This document shows, one piece after another, positions 1 to 12,173 of a DNA stretch of 64,000 nucleotides. A program made the translations under genes and the position numbers. Source of the stretch: Rhynchospora pubera. Lineage: Eukaryota > Streptophyta > Magnoliopsida > Poales > Cyperaceae. The stretch covers positions 64,704,251-64,768,250 of the forward strand of contig CM051463.1 in the NCBI GenBank assembly GCA_028095005.1, given 5' to 3'. The first letter of the stretch is position 1. Each line of letters begins with the position of its first letter. Under the pieces are notes generated by a model, which had not been told where the DNA came from, searched no databases, and worked only from the letters and a program-made list of their open reading frames with translations.

Positions 1-1675
1 GGGGTGGAATTTGTACCTCCCGCGAAATCGTATTCGCGGGGCTCGATCCTACGGTATGGGAATCGATGGCGAGCCTCCATGCGCCTCCTCCTTCGTCGGT
101 TGATCGGCCTCGAGTCCACCAAGGAGGTTAACCATAATCTTCAACTCTTGTGCTAGCAAGAGGAAGATACAAGCTAATCCCTCTAGGTTTCCTCTCTCAT
201 TTAGCAATTAATTGCTTTAATTTGTGGAGAGGAGTGCTCAACCCATGAGCTAGAGAGGAGAGGAGAGAAGAGAGAGCATGGAGAAAATTCTGAAATTTTC
301 TCCCTTTTTGGTGAATTTCGGCCATAGAGGAAGAGGGAGAGAGAATGGAGTGGAGGCTAGGGTTTCCCCAAAACTTGACCCCTTTATATAGTACTCTCTA
401 CACCTACCTACCACAACAAATTGTGGACAATATTGCCCTCACATGGCCGGCCCCTATAGAGGCCTTTGTGGGCTACACCAAGTGTATTACAAGCCCATTA
501 ATTCAACCTTTTAATTGCTCTTTCAACTAACCTCAAATTGGACTTTTATTTAACTAATTAAATAAAGACCCAATAGCTCAATTAATTTAAATGAGTTGAA
601 CATAATTAATTATTAACTCATTAATAATTAATTTTGGGATTAGCAAATGCATTAATTTATTTCTATATGATCCTTTTGACTTAATTAATTATAACGGTCC
701 ACAACGCTATACAATTAATTAATCAAACTATCATATTTTCGCAATACACACTGTTGCGAATAAATGAATAATGCACTGTATGGTTAAAGTCCTATTTGTG
801 TGACCCTTTGAGGATTTATGCTATGTTGGACATGGAATTAAATCGTTATTTAATTCCAATAATCATAAGCGGTATCTAGCAACACGTTATGATTCCCAAT
901 TCGCATAAATAGTGTACTGCTACAGTATTTAAATCCTGCATAAGAGAATAAATATGTTTCTCTATTTTGATTCTTATGTCACACGATATCATCGTATAAT
1001 CCAAGATAGGAATGTGTCATTCTTGCAGATTATACGTTTCTTGATCTAGAGATAATTGTATAAAGTTGCATGCAAACAATCTATCTCCATCAAGGGGCCC
1101 AAACAGATATCGTCACTCACTAAGTGAATTAATGAGGGACATACGGTTTTCTTGATGATTAACTTTTCCCCGCACAATTCAAGAGAACATAAATAAAGTC
1201 CGTATAGCAGCCCTTATCGGGAATCAGCGGTAGACAGTATTTATTGAACCTATCCTCATGTGGAAAAGATAAACATCTCAAACTTAGAACCAAAATCATA
1301 ACGAAATAAACAATGACACATAACACAATCCATATGTTTGTTTCGATGGGTCAAGTCCTGTGCTATGTTCCATAACATACACATATGCAATTAAGTTGGT
1401 AACTCTTTACCTATGATTAGTAGAACTTAATCATCACTTAACTTGCATACTAATCTTATAAGATAATTAATGTTCCTTGTTAATTATCAAGATTATGGAC
1501 CGTTTAGATTTATCATTGTCATTCTAAAGAATGATCCACAGAGATCTACTATTCAGATCCTCAACCTGAATAATCTGTCAATAATAAACCTAGGAACAGA
1601 TGATAAAATATCATCCCATACATAAACTAATAATTAAGTCATTAAATTATTGACTTCTAGGACATAACTCTAACA
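1..1675 (-). repeat. 3' LTR of the LARD-like element (left copy, cut by window start)
   Basis: It matches 7925-9592 without indels. By eye only four differences exist, all transitions: 393/8317, 674/8598, 1340/9264 and 1476/9400. It ends in TCTAACA at 1669-1675, the inverted partner of the TGTTAGA at 7815. About 110 bp of this LTR lie outside the window. Confidence 0.93.
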
Positions 1676-1686
1676 ATCTCCCACTT
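1676..1686 (-). other. Polypurine tract of the LARD-like element
   Basis: Read on the minus strand it is AAGTGGGAGAT, directly abutting the 3' LTR start TGTTAGAG. This is the expected place and composition for the plus-strand DNA primer of an LTR element. Confidence 0.75.
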
Positions 1687-4600
1687 GGCCTAGAGTCAAT
1701 CAATAGTGACTTCTAGCCAACGAAGAATTGAGAACAATGTCATATATCTACATATATACATGTTTCGGACCTCAAAATAAATAATACGCTTAAAGCTAGT
1801 TACTCATACGTCCACCACGTATGGATGCATAACTGCATCTCGTATACTGCTCAAGGTAGAGGTCATGCTAGAGTGTTCGCTGTGTTCGCGAACCTATCCA
1901 AAAATTGTTCGACCATATATATATATATATACTCCTATATATATTCTTGATCACCATCATATGATATCAAGTGATATCGTTATAGATCATATTTGAATCT
2001 CCAATGTAACATTGGGCTCTTTAGGAGTATGTTGTGGTTCGAGATGCTTAGAACCATAATAACTCAACTAAAAAATCGATCCGAAATAAACTTCTTTTAT
2101 TGCTTCACAAGTTGCTATGTATTTTGTTTTGGCGACGGAAACGGTTGTAATATTCCATTTAGAACACTTTCTAAACTTACAACACCACCTTTAAGCAAAA
2201 TATGTAGCTAAATTGTGATTATATCAATCTTTTGAAAAACTTTTATTAGTGTAACAACTTACACGAGATTTCTTTCATCTTAAGAGATGAAACATTATAT
2301 CGCTCTTTCTCATAATGTACTCGAGGATATCCTTGATTATCGTCCAAATGTGTCTCTCTTGTATCCATTTGACAACTGTTTGTTATATCCTTTGGATACT
2401 ACACATTGGGGCATATGCATAAATATGGCGTACGAAATGAAACTCATAATGAAAGAATGCTTGAACTATTTCATGCACTTTCTTGAATTGAGTTGCATTA
2501 GACCGAGTTAAACACTCAAGTCATGCCACGTGACGTACAGTTAGACATCCTTTCTTGGAGTGTAACTTTCGTGTTTCTAGAACACTTCGTCAATATATGC
2601 ATATTTGCTCAAACCTAACATCCATCATAATCTATCTTTATAGATTTTGTTTCCTAGGATTAGGTGATTTCGCCCAAGTTCTCATTTGAGAAAGCATTCT
2701 CCAAAGAGATCTCGACAATATTCATTTTCTTAATGTTATTCCCAATTTAATGAATTGTTATCTTGAACAATACAAGTAATACAATTATGCTCCCACTGAA
2801 TATCTTGTCTATACAAGATACTTTTGACGAAGTTCAACTCCTTGACTTCCTTGTCAAAGCTTTTATTCCAATCTCCACAACACTTGCTTTAATCCATTAA
2901 TGGATCCTTGAAGCATGCGTATGTTTTTAGCAATACATAAACCTCGATTTGTGTCAAATGCACAACATCATCCTTTCTTCATACGAAGAAGGCGGCTTTA
3001 TATGTTTTTCCATATATCGACATATATGAAATACAACTATTGCTAGAATGATCTTCATTGACTTATACATAGCCACAAGCGAGAAGTTGTGCTTTGTACG
3101 TAGTCAACTAGTCATCGACTTAGACATAGCTACAAGCGAGAAGCCGCGCTTTGTACATAGTCAATTTGTTATCCATGTCGATCTTTCCTTTTGAAGATCT
3201 AAACGTTCTTGATGGATTGCTCCTTCATGAACATCAACCAAGGTCTATACCTTGTTGTTATACATGGATTTTATTTAAAGATCATATGAATTCAAACCAT
3301 ATATGTGGAATCGGATCGTTCCATCGTTTTTCTTGTTTATCAACGGATTCTCATATGCTAAGTTTGAGAATGTCGTGAAGCCAATGCACCAAACGGCTTA
3401 GGCAATCAACTCTCGTTGATCTTTTGTAGGATTGGTACTTGAGGTTCATGAACTTCTTCTACAACGATTTGTTGAACGTGTTCTTGACTCCTCATATATA
3501 TTCCATGAGTTTCTCGAATCATCATCAACTCGTGAGATGATTGAGTCCTCATTGGAAGGAGCGTACTATTAAACTTCTTTCAAAATAACTTGTGAATGAA
3601 GTTTCGCTCAACTCCCACTAAGTACCATGTATGGAGTGACAAGTTTCCCATAAGAGTACTTCTTGTAGTGACGCATAAACTATTTTAATGCTCACTTTAC
3701 TCCCACTACTTCTTCTTGAGAATTTCAATTCATCAAGACTACATTATGATTAGCAACAACTACTTTGTTCTTATCATATTCGTGGAAGTAGTGCCTTTTA
3801 ATATAAAGCATCCTACAAATATATAGTGTCTTATTTGGTTTAAGCTTACAAGTCCACAATACTTGAAATAAGCTTCTCAACACCAAATCTCGAGAAGTAT
3901 TATACTTAGAGATCAAAATCTCCTAAGATATCTTCTTCAATAGACTTCGATGGAACATTATTCAGTGTAAACAATATTGTCCTCAAACATAATTCCCTAA
4001 TACGAGTCGAATAAGTCAATTTGATTTATTATCGATCGAACTATACAAAATGTTGTTCGATACCTCCATTCTTGGACACATTATTCCTCATGGAGCGAGT
4101 TATGAAACTACTTCCATACTCTTCAGATAATATTTCAAATCATATGACTTAACTGCTTATTTACCACGATTAATTGTAAGACTCCCATTTTGCTTGAACG
4201 GTCTTTTAAACTTTACTCTTGAACTCCTTTGAACTAGTCAAAAAGTTCATACTTATACCTTATCAAATAGATATGTTACTATCTACAATGATCGTTGGTT
4301 AAGTAGTAAAGTATCAACAACCTTTCATTGCACAAGTACTTATTGGTCTTTATACATCGATATGTATAAGTCCTAATCAAGACACTTGTCCTTAAACCTT
4401 TGTAGGTTAAAGGCGCTTTTGTCATTTAACAAACGTGATTCGTATATCAATTGATTTGAAATCAAATTGAATTACGAGCTCTACGTTACGGAGACTCTCG
4501 TAATGCGATTCTCGTTTATGTATATGACTAAGCGATTATATATAACATGAAAGTCAAATACTTTATGTCAAGTCTTACGCATCCTATTTGTCATTCATAA

Positions 4601-7600
4601 CTTGTTTATCTATTTCAAGCAAATTCGATCAAGATGCATGAAATCATATAAACAAATTCATAATAAAAGAACTTGTCTTTTACTAAACATAGTCATCCAT
4701 CATCAAATATGAAATGGAGACGTTTTGAGAGGTTAGGATTAAGGTATACAACCTTCAATTCCTAAACAAACTCTTAATAAAGATAACTCTACGTATTCAA
4801 TGGTAATGACTTAAACGAATAAGTCATCTCTTATACGGAGTTTACTTTACATCTCTCGAACATTCTCTTATTCTTCATTGCCAACACATTTCGTTAAATG
4901 CGAGCATATGAACTAGTATCAAGTTACTAGTGTGAATTAGAGATAGTGAGATATTTTGAACGACAAATACTTCTTAGGATTAGAATATCACAATCATGGT
5001 ATTTCGGACAACCTTTCAAATGCCTCCCATAAACGGCAAATGAAACATCTCATGTGACACATGGTCATCAATGAGAGTCTCTAATTTTCAACTCATACAT
5101 TGGTGAAGTATTTCTTGAATACTTAACCAATCACCTTTTTGCATTAACAAGCGTGCGAAAAAGGTAACATTATATCCTTCATGATTCCAAAGAGATCGTA
5201 TGACAATATCAACAATCCTTGATATCGGAGATTAATATCTCTAGTCATCAATTAGCTACTTAAATCTTTCGATTTGTAAGCCAATGAAACATTCATATAA
5301 CTTCTTTTAAAAGAAGAATCTCTTGGTCAACTCATATTCTTTATACTCAATCATAAATGATGGAGTTAATATCTACTTTCTCCAAGAACACTTTCTTGAG
5401 TAAGCGAATGAGAACATACGAGTTAATTTTAGTCCATATGAATTCGCTAATTCAAAGGTCTAGAAATTTCAAATGAGGATATTAAGCATACGCTTTATTG
5501 AATAATTTTTTGCCAAAAGTCAATCAATCATCGCGTTGCTACGTTCGGGTAGTTTGAGGAAAGTTTTGGGAATTGACATACTCAAATTTCTCTTCACTAA
5601 GATCGTGTCTTAGGAATCGGCATTACTCTTTCAAGTAACTACCTTTTAGAAACGAGTTTGTTCATTTTTCAAAGATTGATCGCAACAAAATTAACAATTT
5701 TAACATCTATAACAAAATCAATTTACGGTCATTTAGTTTATGCAATTGTTTTATTTATAACAAATAAAACTCCCACTACATTTATTTAACGTCCCAAATG
5801 TAGTAGGTTTTCCAAGATCCCTATTTTCGTTGAGATGGTGCTAGCGTCGGCGTGACACCAAAACAACTAGATAAGGTAGGTTCTCCAACCAATCATTCCA
5901 TATGATTCTTGGTTTGTGAAATATCACATGTACATCCACAAACTTTGCCCCGATGTCCAATCCGATTAGAAAACATCGTTAAGTAACCTTTCTCTATTTG
6001 CTCCTAGCAAATCCGATTTACACCCCGACACGGATGATGGAACACGATGTCCCGCGTCGGCGAGAATGCATCAATGAACGATCATACACGTTAGAAGGGG
6101 ATAGAGAGAAGGAGGGCGATTTAACTTAATCATGTTTTGTTTGGGACAATCAATTAAGTGACACTTGTTTGGTGGTCATGTAAGCATACACCCATACCTA
6201 GCCTATGACAATTCATAGCAATCACAAGCAATCACATATAAGCATCTCATAGTTGTGGGTTTGTATGGCTCCCGCTTGCATTAGTTTCGCCACATCGTCC
6301 ATGGAGCAAAACTAATCTAATCCTTGTCCCTCCCACTAAATTCTATAAGGATCTAAATCCTATATAAAATAAAGGTACAAAATACATGTGAAAACATCCT
6401 ATTCCCATCCTAGCCTTAGGGGCATGCAAGCCTCACAAGTTACATTAAAATTAATCAACAAATTAATTAATTAATGGCACCAAAGGCCGCATTACAAACA
6501 TTCACACATGCATTCAAATACAACCACAAGGCATTGAGTCTTGAGCCATACTAAACCCACTATCCACCTACAAAACAAAGTTAGCACATACAAGCACTTT
6601 GTTTCCAATTAACGATTTTCAAGCATCTTTGCGTATCGTTTGCTATAAGTAAATTCCGTGTACAAATTCTCAATTTTAAACAACCAAACTTGTTTAAATT
6701 CATTTAGAAAGTTCTTTCAACATCCCATAACAGAAAGGAGATCAAACAAGGAGTTTTCTAATTGTTTTCAACTAATTTGAATACTTAGAAAAACAGTAAT
6801 TTACCAAAAAACGTAACTAATGGAATCCAACAAAATCAACAGTTTTTGGTCTCCAAAAATTCTCAAATAAATTACTTAAGCTCCTTATCATAATTGTGAT
6901 TACCAGTAAAAATTTTAAGAAGAGATCTTAAACCATCTGGGAGAATCAAAAATGACAAATCTCTTACAAGTGCACGAAACACCGTTATGAGATTTTCAGC
7001 TTATCCTCTCAACCATTTGGTCTGTTAGACCACCTTCTATCCAGTTTTTATATATACAATATACATAGAAAAACTAGTTTAGACTATAGGCTATCCATTC
7101 ATGAAAAGAAAACAACCAAGTTCAGTTCAATAATATTAAGTTACATGCTAAACAATCAACAAATTCTGTACTGGAATAGACTGTCAATCTAAATGTTTTA
7201 ACCTAGTTGAAGGTCCAAACTTCCACGAAAAATTATGAAATTAATTTTCCTGGAATCCTAACTCAAAATAGAACAACTCCATTTAAACAGAATTTTTAAA
7301 GGAGTTCTCAGTTGGTACAGTTTATTAGAACAATCGATTTGCTCAATAAACTGGATCTGACAAGATCTTCCTTTTCATACTTGAAAACCCACAAATTAAT
7401 CCGAGTCATGCAACAATTTATACATGCTCAGAAAGAACTTCAAGTCCTCTTTATTTCTAGCCATAGAACACTGGTACTTATATTCAAAATATAAATCTTT
7501 CAAGCCATTCAAACAGGACAGTACGAGCAGAAACTGGTTCTGCGCACTGTCGCCATTTTATTCACAGTAAATCTATACTAATTCAGAAAAATGTGAATCC

Positions 7601-7802
7601 AACGCCAAAAGAATCACAATCCAAAGATCTACAACTTTCATGTAGATGGAAAGATCTTCCAGAGAACATATCACATCGAAAAACGCAAAACAACACAGAA
7701 AATACCATTTCCAGACAGCAAACAAACGCATCATCTCTACTAATCCGTTAATTAGCCAATTTCTCTTAATTAAGTGTCAAAAATAGCTTAAGTACAACCT
7801 GT
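1687..7802 (-). other. Non-coding interior of the LARD-like element
   Basis: This 6.1 kb AT-rich stretch has only scattered frames of 60-75 codons on both strands, none with a recognisable domain. It holds six exact copies of the octamer CTCCCACT (AGTGGGAG on the element strand) at about 1678, 2790, 3612, 3700, 5770 and 6330, all in one orientation, and a short tandem duplication near 3.06-3.17 kb. I see no gene here. Confidence 0.7.
3057..3173. repeat. Two-copy tandem duplication, about 59 bp unit
   Basis: The segments starting near 3059 and 3118 share ACTTA(T/G)ACATAGC(C/T)ACAAG, then GCGAGAAG, then CTTTGTAC(G/A)TAGTCAA in the same order, with a few substitutions. It is a local duplication in the retrotransposon interior. 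Confidence 0.75.
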
Positions 7803-7813
7803 CTCTGATACCA
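7803..7813 (-). other. Primer-binding site (initiator tRNA-Met type)
   Basis: On the minus strand this reads TGGTATCAGAG, the sequence that pairs with the 3' end of plant initiator tRNA-Met in many LTR elements. It lies one base after the 5' LTR, whose last bases are CTAACA. It fixes the element on the minus strand. Confidence 0.85.
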
Positions 7814-7814
7814 C

Positions 7815-9592
7815 TGTTAGAAAATCGCCCAATTTTAATTTTGTGACTAATTACTAACTAATTAATCCAATTAAACAAAGAGCAAGAGAGATCTAGTACG
7901 TAAACCATTCGACACAAAGAGAAAGGGGTGGAATTTGTACCTCCCGCGAAATCGTATTCGCGGGGCTCGATCCTACGGTATGGGAATCGATGGCGAGCCT
8001 CCATGCGCCTCCTCCTTCGTCGGTTGATCGGCCTCGAGTCCACCAAGGAGGTTAACCATAATCTTCAACTCTTGTGCTAGCAAGAGGAAGATACAAGCTA
8101 ATCCCTCTAGGTTTCCTCTCTCATTTAGCAATTAATTGCTTTAATTTGTGGAGAGGAGTGCTCAACCCATGAGCTAGAGAGGAGAGGAGAGAAGAGAGAG
8201 CATGGAGAAAATTCTGAAATTTTCTCCCTTTTTGGTGAATTTCGGCCATAGAGGAAGAGGGAGAGAGAATGGAGTGGAGGCTAGGGTTTCCCCAAAACTT
8301 GACCCCTTTATATAGTGCTCTCTACACCTACCTACCACAACAAATTGTGGACAATATTGCCCTCACATGGCCGGCCCCTATAGAGGCCTTTGTGGGCTAC
8401 ACCAAGTGTATTACAAGCCCATTAATTCAACCTTTTAATTGCTCTTTCAACTAACCTCAAATTGGACTTTTATTTAACTAATTAAATAAAGACCCAATAG
8501 CTCAATTAATTTAAATGAGTTGAACATAATTAATTATTAACTCATTAATAATTAATTTTGGGATTAGCAAATGCATTAATTTATTTCTATATGATCCCTT
8601 TGACTTAATTAATTATAACGGTCCACAACGCTATACAATTAATTAATCAAACTATCATATTTTCGCAATACACACTGTTGCGAATAAATGAATAATGCAC
8701 TGTATGGTTAAAGTCCTATTTGTGTGACCCTTTGAGGATTTATGCTATGTTGGACATGGAATTAAATCGTTATTTAATTCCAATAATCATAAGCGGTATC
8801 TAGCAACACGTTATGATTCCCAATTCGCATAAATAGTGTACTGCTACAGTATTTAAATCCTGCATAAGAGAATAAATATGTTTCTCTATTTTGATTCTTA
8901 TGTCACACGATATCATCGTATAATCCAAGATAGGAATGTGTCATTCTTGCAGATTATACGTTTCTTGATCTAGAGATAATTGTATAAAGTTGCATGCAAA
9001 CAATCTATCTCCATCAAGGGGCCCAAACAGATATCGTCACTCACTAAGTGAATTAATGAGGGACATACGGTTTTCTTGATGATTAACTTTTCCCCGCACA
9101 ATTCAAGAGAACATAAATAAAGTCCGTATAGCAGCCCTTATCGGGAATCAGCGGTAGACAGTATTTATTGAACCTATCCTCATGTGGAAAAGATAAACAT
9201 CTCAAACTTAGAACCAAAATCATAACGAAATAAACAATGACACATAACACAATCCATATGTTTATTTCGATGGGTCAAGTCCTGTGCTATGTTCCATAAC
9301 ATACACATATGCAATTAAGTTGGTAACTCTTTACCTATGATTAGTAGAACTTAATCATCACTTAACTTGCATACTAATCTTATAAGATAATTAATGTTCT
9401 TTGTTAATTATCAAGATTATGGACCGTTTAGATTTATCATTGTCATTCTAAAGAATGATCCACAGAGATCTACTATTCAGATCCTCAACCTGAATAATCT
9501 GTCAATAATAAACCTAGGAACAGATGATAAAATATCATCCCATACATAAACTAATAATTAAGTCATTAAATTATTGACTTCTAGGACATAAC
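7815..9592 (-). repeat. 5' LTR of the LARD-like element (right copy, last 7 bp missing)
   Basis: It starts TGTTAGAAAA at 7815 and matches the left LTR up to 9592. The left LTR then continues TCTAACA, but here the sequence switches to GGTTAAGGG, so the outermost 7 bp and any target-site duplication are lost. A full LTR would be about 1785 bp. On the minus strand it carries a TATA box and a CT-rich leader typical of a plant promoter. Confidence 0.92.
8307..8314 (-). promoter_or_regulatory. TATA box of the 5' LTR
   Basis: The minus strand reads TATATAAA followed by GGGGTCAAG and then a CT-rich leader containing AACCCTAG. The same box lies at 383-390 in the other LTR. It is the probable core promoter of the retrotransposon. 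Confidence 0.6.
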
Positions 9593-9690
9593 GGTTAAGG
9601 GAACCTCGTGCATGTAACCAGATTGATAGGCCCGAAAAATTTTAACCGTCGAAATTAGATCTAACGGCTCGGATCAAATGTTGGCACTCT
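9593..9690 (-). mobile_element. Truncated foldback MITE (half element)
   Basis: The words GTGCATGTAACC, TTGATAGG and TCTAACGGCTCGGAT match the central and right parts of the complete MITE at 9972-10123. The left half is absent; the retrotransposon abuts it at 9592/9593. The orientation is the same as that of the 9972 copy and opposite to that of the 45.6 kb copy. Confidence 0.55.
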
Positions 9691-9971
9691 ACCAACCTCA
9701 AAAGATTGCTAGAGGATACGGACCCCTCTTGGATGCCCTGAATTAGGGCACCTCTGGACGTCCTCTTTGTTACACGCTAGCTTGTAGAGCTGTGCACACA
9801 CACAATCCTGCACAGAAAGTTTAAGGAAAAAAAAAACATAGAAAATTTAAGAGAAGAAAAAAAAAAAAAGGTCGGCAGCCAGCCAGTCAGAGAAGACCAT
9901 CTGAGGACCATTGTTTTGACTGTTTTGATACAAAACAGACGGCCCAAATGGGAGTTCAGATCTGGTGTCGT
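9691..9971. other. Intergenic, no gene seen
   Basis: Low-complexity A-rich tracts (about 9828-9870) and unique sequence. Minus-strand frames of up to 102 codons run through homopolymers and MITE sequence and show no domain. Confidence 0.6.
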
Positions 9972-10123
9972 GCGGCACACCGTGTAGCGCGACATCGTAG
10001 CCGTCTGATTAAGATTCAATGGACAAGGGAGCCCGTGCATGTAACCTAAATTGATAGGTCCGTAAAAAATGAACCGTCCGATCAAGATCAGACGGCTCGT
10101 ACGCGCGCTACACGGTGTCCCGC
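9972..10123 (-). mobile_element. Foldback MITE (complete)
   Basis: Terminal inverted repeats of about 37 bp pair 9972-10009 with 10087-10123; both arms contain ACACCGTGTAGCGCG and AGCCGTCTGAT. The middle carries GGGAGCCCGTGCATGTAACC and AACCGTCCGATCAAG. A second copy, inverted, lies at about 45602-45766 before RER1. Exact ends and target duplication are unclear. Confidence 0.72.
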
Positions 10124-10387
10124 ACTACACGGGATTCGGTCCCCCAAATGGGGCAGACTTTCGCAAATTGCTACTTTGCTACCACTTTCAATTGTCGGCT
10201 GCCTTGATAGTTTGTGCAGAAAGCCTCTTCGTCATGGATATTTAATATTTTAATTTCAATTAGTTTAATTTTCCTTTCGAAAAAAATATTGTATCCGATT
10301 TTAACCGTCCGATCTTGATCTAACGGCTCAGATGCTCCCACCAGTTACCTTGCATCTGCAGCACATCCCATGTGGAGAGTGGAGTTC
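10124..10387. other. Intergenic with a MITE-like remnant
   Basis: About 10297-10334 repeats the AACCGTCCGATCTTGATC and AACGGCTCAGAT words of the MITE family. The rest is unique AT-rich DNA with no gene seen. Confidence 0.5.
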
Positions 10388-10395
10388 CCAATTTC

Positions 10396-11787
10396 TAGGG
10401 GTGTCAAACGTGCACAACGTACACGGAAATTCTAATTTCCGTGTACGTTCCGTTCATTAGAACGTAATTGTTTTAATTTCCGTTGACGTTTCGTTATTAG
10501 AACGTAACAAAAAAAATTTACGTTTTCTGTTCCGTCTAATTGAACGGAAAAAACGTTTAAAACGTTCAATCAGAAAGAAAAAAAAACAGTAAACCAGTAA
10601 ACAACTAAACATGTACAAAAACCATATTATACAGAATTTGTACCGGTAAACACAAATTTCTACCAAATTAAAAAAAGCAGTAAACACAGTAATTACAAAA
10701 AACCAGTACCAGTCTCAACCCAAAATCAGAAAAAAAAACAGCACACAAGAAAATTCATAAATCAAAGTCCCTCCCAACATCAAGCTTTTCCTCTATTTGC
10801 TGCTGAATGATAGAATTTTGACTCAGTCCCAGCTTACCAGAAGGAACATTTCGGTTGTACAGGGATGTGCACAGTGCTCTAGCAAAAATTTGGAAGACAC
10901 CCTCCATCTTTTTGTTACGTGCCCCTACATTGCTAATGTCTGGATGTCTCTCCAAGCCTCTATGATTTTACCCGACATGTCCAACTCCTACTCGTGTCAG
11001 CAGTCTTTAATTCAAACCATGCAGCGACTTCAGAACAATGCCTCCTCCCTAGTTTACCTTGCTACCACGCTCTGGTCAATATGGCTGGAACACAATGGCA
11101 GTCTTCAAAAACAGTAATAGGAATGCACATACGCTGGCGGGACACGGCTGAGACTTGGCGAAAGGGGTAGCTGCTGTCGGCCACCACTAGCTGCCAGTCG
11201 TCATTAGTGTCCATTGAAGCCAGCATCACGGCTGTGGGGTCACGGCCATGGAGGAGGAGGAAGAGGAGGAGGTCACGGCTGTGGAGGAGGAGGAGGTCAT
11301 GAATGTGGGGTCACGGCCATGGGGCCATGGAGGAGGAGGTCATGGCTGTGCGTCGCCTAAGAAAGACTGAGGCTGAGAGGGACAATGTAAAGGAGAGGGG
11401 CGCGGCGGCCGGATCCGTTGTGGGGTCGAGTGAGGAAGGAGGAGGGGGGCGACGCCGTCTCGACTGAGGGAGGAGGCAGGCGTGAGAGACGAGGGTTAGG
11501 GTTTGAGAATCAAGAGAGAGGCAGGCGAGAGAGGCGATACTCGAGAGAGATGAGAGCGGCTGCCTCTCTATTTCTTCGCCTCTTTATGGACTGGGCCAAC
11601 GGAACAACGGCAGAGAACGGAACGTAAGGCCCAAATTTCGTTTCTGTTCCGTTGAAACCAACGAAACCATATCAGTTTCCGTTTCTGTTCCGCTCAATGA
11701 AACGTAACTAAAATCCTCTCCGTTTCCGCTCCGTTTCGCACGGAACGGAACGTAAACGTGCGAAACGGAGGATTATTGACAGCCCTA
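10396..11787. mobile_element. hAT-type DNA transposon, non-autonomous, 1392 bp
   Basis: Ends TAGGGGTGTCAAA (left) and, inverted, TAGGGCTGTCAAT (right) are flanked by a perfect 8-bp target duplication CCAATTTC at 10388-10395 and 11788-11795. Length of duplication and end sequence fit hAT. Subterminal regions at both ends are rich in CGTTCCGTT/AACGGAAC words. No transposase is visible. The interior carries a fragment of a LINE-type domain and GA-rich leader-like DNA. Confidence 0.9.
10797..11117 (+). pseudogene. LINE-derived zf-RVT domain fragment inside the hAT element
   Basis: The open frame contains NDRILTQSQLTRRNI, then CAQCSSKNLEDTLHLFVTCP and VWMSL. This spacing of CxxC and HLFxxCP followed by a W is the signature of the zinc-binding region that follows reverse transcriptase in plant LINE elements (zf-RVT). 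There is no ATG at the frame's start (it opens at TTG), and the reverse transcriptase itself is missing. It is best read as a captured or nested fragment, not a gene. Confidence 0.7.
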
Positions 11788-11795
11788 CCAATTTC

Positions 11796-12059
11796 CCATA
11801 TCCAAAGCTGATCAGTGATCACAATACCATTTCAAAACTAAATGGACCCGTTGTAAACAAAATACTACTGATCTGGGGGTCCCATACGTAGTTTAAGACT
11901 ATGATCCCTTGTATCTTAATAATATAGACCGGGCACAGGATAACTTCTTCCCCAGTCATCGTCATCGTAACCCATTTTTCGTGTTTATATTTCTTTAATA
12001 ATTTAATAATAATAATAATAATAACTAAAAAACTATTATTTGTAATTTTCCATCCCTTT
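11796..12059 (+). promoter_or_regulatory. Probable SUD1 promoter region
   Basis: This is AT-rich DNA between the hAT element and the CT-rich leader of SUD1. It includes an (ATA)n-like microsatellite near 12000-12025 and a TATATTTC stretch near 11985. No clear TATA box or TSS can be assigned. Confidence 0.4.
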
Positions 12060-12173
12060 TCGACCTGCTTTCCTGTCTCCCTTCTTCTCTATCTGTTTCT
12101 CTCAAACTCACAACCCGATACCTCCTTCTTCAACCCAAATCCCACAAGCCGAAACCCTAATCGCTCCGACAAG
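12060..12173 (+). promoter_or_regulatory. Likely 5' leader of SUD1
   Basis: A CT-rich, ATG-free stretch that ends CGACAAG before the start codon and contains the AAACCCTAA word common in plant leaders. Absence of upstream ATGs supports 12174 as the first start. Confidence 0.5.

Larger units (their letters stand above)
1..9592 (-). mobile_element. LTR retrotransposon, non-autonomous (LARD-like), minus strand
   Basis: Two direct repeats at a constant offset of 7924 bp (1-1668 against 7925-9592) bound a 6.1 kb interior. Orientation is set by three signals on the minus strand: a primer-binding site matching the initiator tRNA-Met type (TGGTATCAGAG, plus positions 7803-7813) one base inside the right LTR, a purine tract (AAGTGGGAGAT, 1676-1686) just inside the left LTR, and a TATATAAA box in the LTRs. 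The LTR ends are TGTTAG..CTAACA. The interior has no open frame above about 75 codons, and I see no gag, protease, integrase or reverse transcriptase motif. Such elements need enzymes supplied in trans. Copia-like ancestry is suggested by the tRNA-Met site and the purine tract, but it is not proven. The left end lies outside the window. Confidence 0.88.

Noticed and set aside
345..530. A 61-codon frame present twice (also 8269-8454)
   Set aside because: It is identical only because the LTRs are nearly identical, and it is antisense to the element. No domain.
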